DNA from: Anaeramoeba flamelloides
Taxonomy: Eukaryota > Metamonada > Anaeramoebidae
Reading direction: 5' to 3'
DNA: 64,000 nt
Assembly (NCBI GenBank): GCA_027625915.1
Contig: JANTQA010000044.1
Span: 186,001 to 250,000 of the forward strand
Below, in pieces: positions 59,460 to 64,000 of the stretch. How positions within the stretch are numbered: the first letter of the stretch is position 1; every line of letters begins with the position of its first letter. The notes beneath the pieces are model-generated. The model was not told where the DNA came from. It did not search any database and worked only from the letters and a program-made list of their open reading frames with translations. The translations under genes were made by a program, and so were the position numbers.

Positions 59460-59860
59460 GGATTGGCGTCATCATAGATTCATCTAAAATTCAAGTATGT
59501 TGTAATTGGGTGTAAATGATATTAGTGTTCTAATGGCTTGAATAGTTTCTGTGACTCTAAAAAACCTATTATAAATATTATTGTACAATAAATTATTGGG
59601 ATTTTGTACTAATGATCACTATTCTAAAAATTGTCATTTTGAAATTTTTTTTTACTTACTTTTCCAAAACTAAAAATAGAAACCAAATTAAAAGTGTTTC
59701 TATATTTAATAATTCATATTTATAAGCTTCCAAAAGTAACTATTTTTATAAATTTGTAATCTCAAAGATTTACTCAACAATTATCTGAAGAAAAACCAAA
59801 TGAGTGCTTACTTGAAATTTCCTTTTTATGAAACGTGTTGTTTTTTCAATACTGCCATTT
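59460..59860 (-). repeat. Dispersed repeat family R4, copy 3 (reverse)
   Basis: Read on the minus strand it follows 25100-25390: TAGTTACTTTTGGAAGCTTA, GAATTATTAAATATAG, TGATCATTAGTACAAAAT, ATCATTTACACCCAATTACA. A further 3' fragment in plus orientation is at 61890-62050 (TTTTTTAGAGACGCATTTGA, GTAATTTACACTCAATAACA). Confidence 0.6.
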
Positions 59861-60154
59861 TCTATTTAAGAAAGAAAAATTTTTATTTCAGGTTCTCAAA
59901 TATTTTTATACGGCCATTATAAGTTGAAAAAAACCAAGATCTTAACAAGATCATTAGATCATGATAATCTTGAGTTTTTTTAATTTCGATCTTTTTTTTT
60001 GAGACTTTGAAATAAATTTTATTTTTTTATTTGAAAAAATTAATAAAATTCAATCAACGAACCATCAATAAAATTAACTGGAATTCAAAAGATTTATTTG
60101 AATTAAAAAAAGGGAATTGATAAGTACACATATAATGAATTATTGAATTCCAAG

Positions 60155-60370
60155 AGCTGGAAATGTCGTTAGGTTTTTTTTTAATTTAAGAAATTAAAAG
60201 AAAATTTCAAAAATTTGATTTTTTATTTCTGAAATTAAAAAAAACCTCAAGAAAACCGCGGTTAGGTTTTCCAGAATTCAAAAGAATAGTGCAAAATCTT
60301 AGATTTTACTCAATTCTTTTTAATTCTGAAAAACATAGACACTCAATGACACTTGAGGGCACCCCTCAAA
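60155..60370. repeat. Hairpin-array repeat R1, copy 5
   Basis: The first hairpin, about 60170-60250, mirrors TTAGGTTTTTTTTTAATTTA around AATTTCAAAAATTTGA. It is followed by CCGCGGTTAGGTTTTCCAG, a second hairpin from AATTCAAAAGAATAGTGCAA to 'TCAATTCTTTTTAATTCTG', and the linker ACACTCAATGACACTTGAGG. Confidence 0.75.
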
Positions 60371-60499
60371 AATATTTCACAATAATAAAAAATCAAAAAT
60401 ATTTATTTAAAACCCAAAGATATTAAAGTTATCCTTCAAGTTCAACAATCCTAAAATTCAGGTAATTTACTAATTGCCTAAATAGATATTATTATGTAA

Positions 60500-60800
60500 T
60501 AGATAAAAACTCAAATAAATTTTGTCCTCGATGTTTAAAGCATGAACAGAAAGAAATGATAGAAAATATTGATCATTTTTTATAGGTATGTACTTCCTAT
60601 GAAAAAAATAGATTAATTTTTAATAAAATGAATTAAAAGAAATAAATCTTAATGAATTAATTTTAAACCAAGATAGTTTGAAATTATTTCCATAAAGTAA
60701 TAATCGTGAAATTTATGATTTTACGCTTAAATTTCTAAAAGCAAATTTAAGTAAAAGGGTACTTAGAGTGAAATTTACACTTCTTCAATAATAAAAAAAA
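60500..60800 (+). mobile_element. LINE-like element, 3' end remnant 2 with zinc-knuckle motif
   Basis: One frame reads YYYVIDKNSNKFCPRCLKHE then QKEMIENIDHFL, a stop, and VCTSYEKNRLIFNKMN. The spacing CxxC...H...C is that of the cysteine-histidine knuckle at the C-terminus of many non-LTR reverse transcriptases. It is followed by sequence matching the other remnant and a short A-rich tail. 5'-truncated, with stops; no reverse transcriptase core is present. Confidence 0.6.
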
Positions 60801-61889
60801 TAAAATTTATTTTTAATTTGAAAACAACAGTAAAGAAAAAACGTATTAGTTGTGGTTGTAATCTCAAATTGATTTTTGCCAAGATCTTGGGGTTTTTCAA
60901 CTAATAATGCCGTATCAATAACTTTGGAAACTTGAAAGAAAAATTTTCATTTGTTAATATAAAATGAGAGTATATTTTCAATCTGTGAAAATATTATGTC
61001 AAAAATAATACCTAGAGTTAATTAATTAATTTTTTTAAAAAATCCAAACAATTTTTTAGTAACTAATCTCCATTTCACCAAAAATTTAAAAAAGATATTT
61101 TCAACATTGAGGTCTGAATATGTCCTTAATAAAATTAAGCACTATTTTTTTCTGATTAATATTTTTCGAAATCTAAGTTCGATACTTAATTCAATTAACC
61201 ACTGGTATAAATTTTTTTAGAATAAAAACACTCTCAACTTTTGAATATCAAAATTTTTTTTTGAAATTACTGTGCACTTTTTTATTTTTTTTGAAAAATT
61301 GGGGTTGAGAAAAGTTTGAAATCAAAGAATAAGTTAATATATTAAATTAGAATGCTTTTCCAGAAAGTTTATCCTTTTAGTTTAACTTTTTTTTTATTTT
61401 ACCATTTAAAACTAAAAAAAACATTTGAGGACAAAATTAGTGCCTTTTGTGAAAAGAAAATTCCCATAATTTAGAATTTGTTTTAGTAAATGAGTTAAAA
61501 CAAGAGACTGAATCTAAAAATATACATAATTTCAAGTGTGAATTCAATGAAATTGGCAAAAAATGTTTTCAAGAATAAGTTAAATTGAAACTTTATTTAT
61601 TTTTATTTTTTCATTTTGTTTTTTTAATTGTATTAATGGAAAGTATTTGATCAGTTTTCCATTTTTAGTGTTTTTTGGTTCGTAGGGACATTTTGATTAA
61701 CCCGACCTTCAAATTTTTCTCGAAATTAGATTTTTTTCGAAAATTGTATGGGTTTTTTTACTACGCCTATTTAAAAAAAGTGTCAACTAAAATGTTTTAG
61801 GAGTTTTACTTCAAAATGAAATAAATCACCCATTTTAAACAGTTTGGGTAACACTTTATCATTTTTTGAGCCTCGTTTTTTTAAAACAG

Positions 61890-62050
61890 CTGTGATCTCA
61901 GGATCCTTTTTAATTGATAAGATCAACAAAGAGTACTATTTATCTAATAGAATTTTTTAGAGACGCATTTGAACCATGAAGCACTAATGTAATTTACACT
62001 CAATAACAATACACTTTAATTTCAGGCTTCTTCTTGGTAGATGCTAATCC
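61890..62050 (+). repeat. Dispersed repeat family R4, 3' fragment
   Basis: Matches the last 120 bases of the copy at 24740-25390 (the 'TTTTTTAGAG..TTTGA' and 'ATTTACAC..AA' landmarks, and the end 'GGTAGATGCTAATCC' against 'GGTAATGCTAACC'). Directly downstream of the rhomboid-like gene. Confidence 0.5.
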
Positions 62051-62089
62051 GTTAAGCATTAAAATCAGACTGATAACAATTTTAAACAA

Positions 62090-63142
62090 TTAAAATCCTA
62101 AATAGAAGAATTTTGTTGAGATCCGATTTTGAAAGTGTTTACAATTTTGAATAAAAACGATTTGGAAGGTTTGGTTTTGTTGCTTTTTATTCAACCAATC
62201 TTTTTTGGGGTAATTTTTTTTTTGTTTTTTGAGATCTCCAAAAACAAAATATGGACAATCAAAAGCATAATAAAAAAATGAAAAAAACAAAAAAACACAT
62301 ATTTACAACGAAAAAACTGAGAAAGACTTACAACAGTAACCATACAACATTCCGCTTGTTAGAAAAGTAAAAGTGCCCATTGGTGTGACAATGATAAAAC
62401 AAATGTAGAGAATAAAAGGAAATGCTAATTTTGGGACATTCACTAAACCAAAGATTGATCTTGTTAGGTTTAATTGGTCTAATTTGCAATTAATAACGCT
62501 CAAAGCGAATATTATTGGTGCTTGTCCATCGTTACAATTATAATACGAAGAGGTTGATCCAAATATTTTATAAACACCATAGGCAATAAAAAAATTTGAG
62601 ATCGTTATCATTGAGATTGTAAAAATTAATAAAACAACCAAATTAACAGAACCCAGGATTTTTTCAATACCAGACATGATGGGTATTAAGGAAACAACAG
62701 TCAGAATTAAATAAAGAATTCCAGTATGAAAAAATGGCCAAGTAATCAGGCGATATACTTTGCAGCATCAAGATAATTGATCGATCAATAGAGAAGATAT
62801 TTTCGTTTATTGGGGAGTGTTGTGGGGGAGAGTTAAAAGAAAAAAGGAAAAGAAACTTAACTTTTGTTATTTTCAAAAGATAAAAAATAAAATAAAAAAA
62901 AGAAAAAAGAAAAAAAGAAAAAAGAAAAAAGAAAAAAGAAAAGGATCTGTAGAATACGAACAGTGCTTGGTTGCCATCAAAAATAATCTTGGGGATTGAC
63001 AAAAGTTGTTTGTTTTAAGAATTGAAAAAAATCCAAAAATCGAAGAAACAATGGTAATTAAAACAAGAACTTTTGTTATTAACGGAATTTTTGCAAGAAA
63101 TTTTTTGATAGTGTTTGTGTACTTTGGTTGTTCTTCGGACAT
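62090..63142 (-). CDS. Rhomboid-like membrane protein lacking catalytic residues, three exons
   Basis: Exons 63142-62962, 62757-62332 and 62235-62090 join in phase to 753 bases, 250 residues. Rhomboid-superfamily proteins are multi-helix membrane proteins; active ones are serine proteases, inactive ones (iRhoms, Derlin-like, UBAC2-like) help ER quality control and trafficking. Seen: helix 1 (LITKVLVLITIVSSIFGFF), the family motif YRLITWPFFH (62-71) at helix 2, GIEKILGS, later hydrophobic helices, and a short basic tail. Where active rhomboids have GxSG the sequence is CNDGQAPIIFAL (Gly138-Gln-Ala-Pro141); where they have HxxG it is LTSG (193-196). Serine and histidine are thus both absent, so a pseudoprotease is inferred. 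The first intron donor GTTCGT is unusual but gives the only in-phase join; the second is canonical GTAAGT. Family call good, subfamily open. Confidence 0.75.
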
Positions 63143-63276
63143 TTTCTTTTTGGAAAAGAAATTTTGTTTTTAGGGTTAAAAAAAGTAAAATGATTCTTTA
63201 AAGATGGGCCAATATCAATAAAATCCAATCTTATCTTGAAGTCAATTCTCATAAAGTAGTAAACGTTACAATTGTT

Positions 63277-63591
63277 TCAAAGATATAAACTTTTGGTGTT
63301 GATTATGATTTTTGTAATACTTCCAAATCTAAGTTCAAAATTAAAATCTGATAAACTGTTCTGAAAATAATCGGGACTGACTTGATAAAACACATGTTTC
63401 AAAAATAATCCATGATTGGTTTTTGTAAAAGACTTAAATCTTAAATTAACAAAGGAAACGGCAACCAACAATAAGTTAATCTGATATTGGGTTCTTAAAG
63501 TAATATAATTAATAATTAAATTCGTAAAAAGATAGATCAAACATAAAAGTTCATCAAAAAATAGAGACATCATCGGGGAAACTTTTTGTAA
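63277..63591 (-). CDS. Doubtful ORF or terminal exon upstream of the rhomboid-like gene
   Basis: About 104 codons to a TGA, preceded by an acceptor-like TTCTCTCAACAG at 63592. The peptide contains LQKVSPMMSLFFDELLCLIY, INLLLVAVSFVNLRFKSFTK and VSPDYFQNSLSDFNFELRFG. Composition is slightly better than chance, and the 135-base gap to the next gene's start would suit a tandem neighbour. Against it: no family, no upstream exon seen to 64000, and chance frames of this length can occur in such AT-rich DNA. Confidence 0.22.
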   Translation of the reverse strand, partial: LQKVSPMMSLFFDELLCLIYLFTNLIINYITLRTQYQINLLLVAVSFVNLRFKSFTKTNHGLFLKHVFYQVSPDYFQNSLSDFNFELRFGSITKIIINTKSLYL

Positions 63592-64000
63592 CTGTTGAGA
63601 GAAAAATGTTGGACACAGAAAAATGGTTGGACAGCAATTTTAATTGGGAACCTTACTGAAAATGATTTTTAATTTCAATCGTTTGTGAAATAACTCAAGA
63701 ATATAACAATAATCTACTTATTAGAATAACCATTAATGTAATTCTACTTTTTCAAAACCTGATCTCTTATAATCTAAAGCAAGTTTAAAAATTATCATTT
63801 TCTGAATTAATAGTAAACTTTACTAAAACTTAGATCTTTGTTAAAATTGCATGATCTACTTTAGTTATCAACCATTCAAATGAGTATTCTACACACACCA
63901 CAGATTAATGAACTTGCAACACCTTTAAACCTGGATTTATATAAAAGTCACCTAGTTATCAATAGGATTTGATTTTCAATTTTACTAATGTTCCAAATTA
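63592..64000. other. Right-end AT-rich sequence
   Basis: No gene, RNA or clear repeat recognised. If 63277-63591 is a terminal exon, earlier exons would be here or beyond the window. Confidence 0.5.

Larger units (their letters stand above)
53411..62089. other. 8.7-kb repeat-rich region without a supported gene
   Basis: Holds hairpin-array copies at 54540-55080 and 60155-60370, a perfect palindromic element (55452-55821), R6 copy 2, R2 copy 4, R4 copies in both orientations and a LINE-like remnant. Frames here (for example 56880-56680, 57308-57060 and 59031-59219) fall in repeats or have chance-like composition. If 53127-53410 is a real exon, its partners should lie here. Confidence 0.55.

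Noticed and set aside
1-64000. tRNA, rRNA, CRISPR arrays and bacterial-type features
   Set aside because: No cloverleaf with a GTTCGAATC-like T arm, no ribosomal blocks and no regularly spaced repeats were seen; the DNA is clearly eukaryotic with introns.
1-64000. LTR retroelements, Polintons or virus-derived genes
   Set aside because: No paired long terminal repeats, integrase, capsid or envelope-like frames were recognised; the dispersed repeats lack such parts.

Overview
The window is eukaryotic nuclear DNA from a very AT-rich, probably unicellular organism. Spliceosomal introns interrupt several genes, standard stop codons are used, and proteins are rich in Asn, Lys, Ile and Ser-Glu runs. 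The families present (Furry/Mor2/Tao3, RGS, AGC kinase, GPR180/TMEM145-like receptor, rhomboid-like protein, CH domain, ankyrin arrays) and the poly-Asn/poly-Asp tracts suit an amoeboid protist such as Anaeramoeba, Entamoeba or Dictyostelium. I cannot fix the genus from sequence alone. No rRNA, tRNA or CRISPR array was recognised.

Layout. 1-2366: non-coding, one inverted-repeat element and a possible orphan exon. 2367-11711 (-): intronless giant Furry-like gene ending in an RGS domain. 11712-15715: diverged repeats and T-tracts. 15716-23560 (-): six-exon GPR180/TMEM145-like seven-helix receptor with a 5.1-kb intron full of repeats. 23561-29686: repeats only. 29687-32452 (+): intronless CH-domain protein. 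32453-36040: microsatellites, a repeat, and a possible tiny coding segment. 36041-39046 (+): intronless ankyrin-array protein. 39047-44888: repeats, including one foldback element inserted in another. 44889-50322 (-): four-exon AGC-family kinase with a 3.9-kb repeat-filled intron. 50323-62089: almost only repeats, with two 3' remnants of a LINE-like element, a perfect 370-bp palindromic element and a possible terminal exon. 62090-63142 (-): three-exon rhomboid-like membrane protein lacking the catalytic motifs. 63143-64000: one doubtful ORF.

How the genes relate. There is no operon-like logic. Several products are signalling or cytoskeletal parts: Furry scaffolds act with NDR kinases (AGC group) in cell morphogenesis, RGS domains switch off G-alpha proteins, and the receptor is a seven-helix protein. 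Whether they act together here is inference only.

The most unusual things are the Furry-RGS fusion, the rhomboid pseudoprotease, a dispersed composite repeat built of successive hairpins (five sites), and a dated insertion of one foldback element into another, shown by a 5-bp target duplication and an uninterrupted relative at the left end of the window. Exon junctions were worked out by hand from splice sites, reading phase and recalled family sequences; no search was run.
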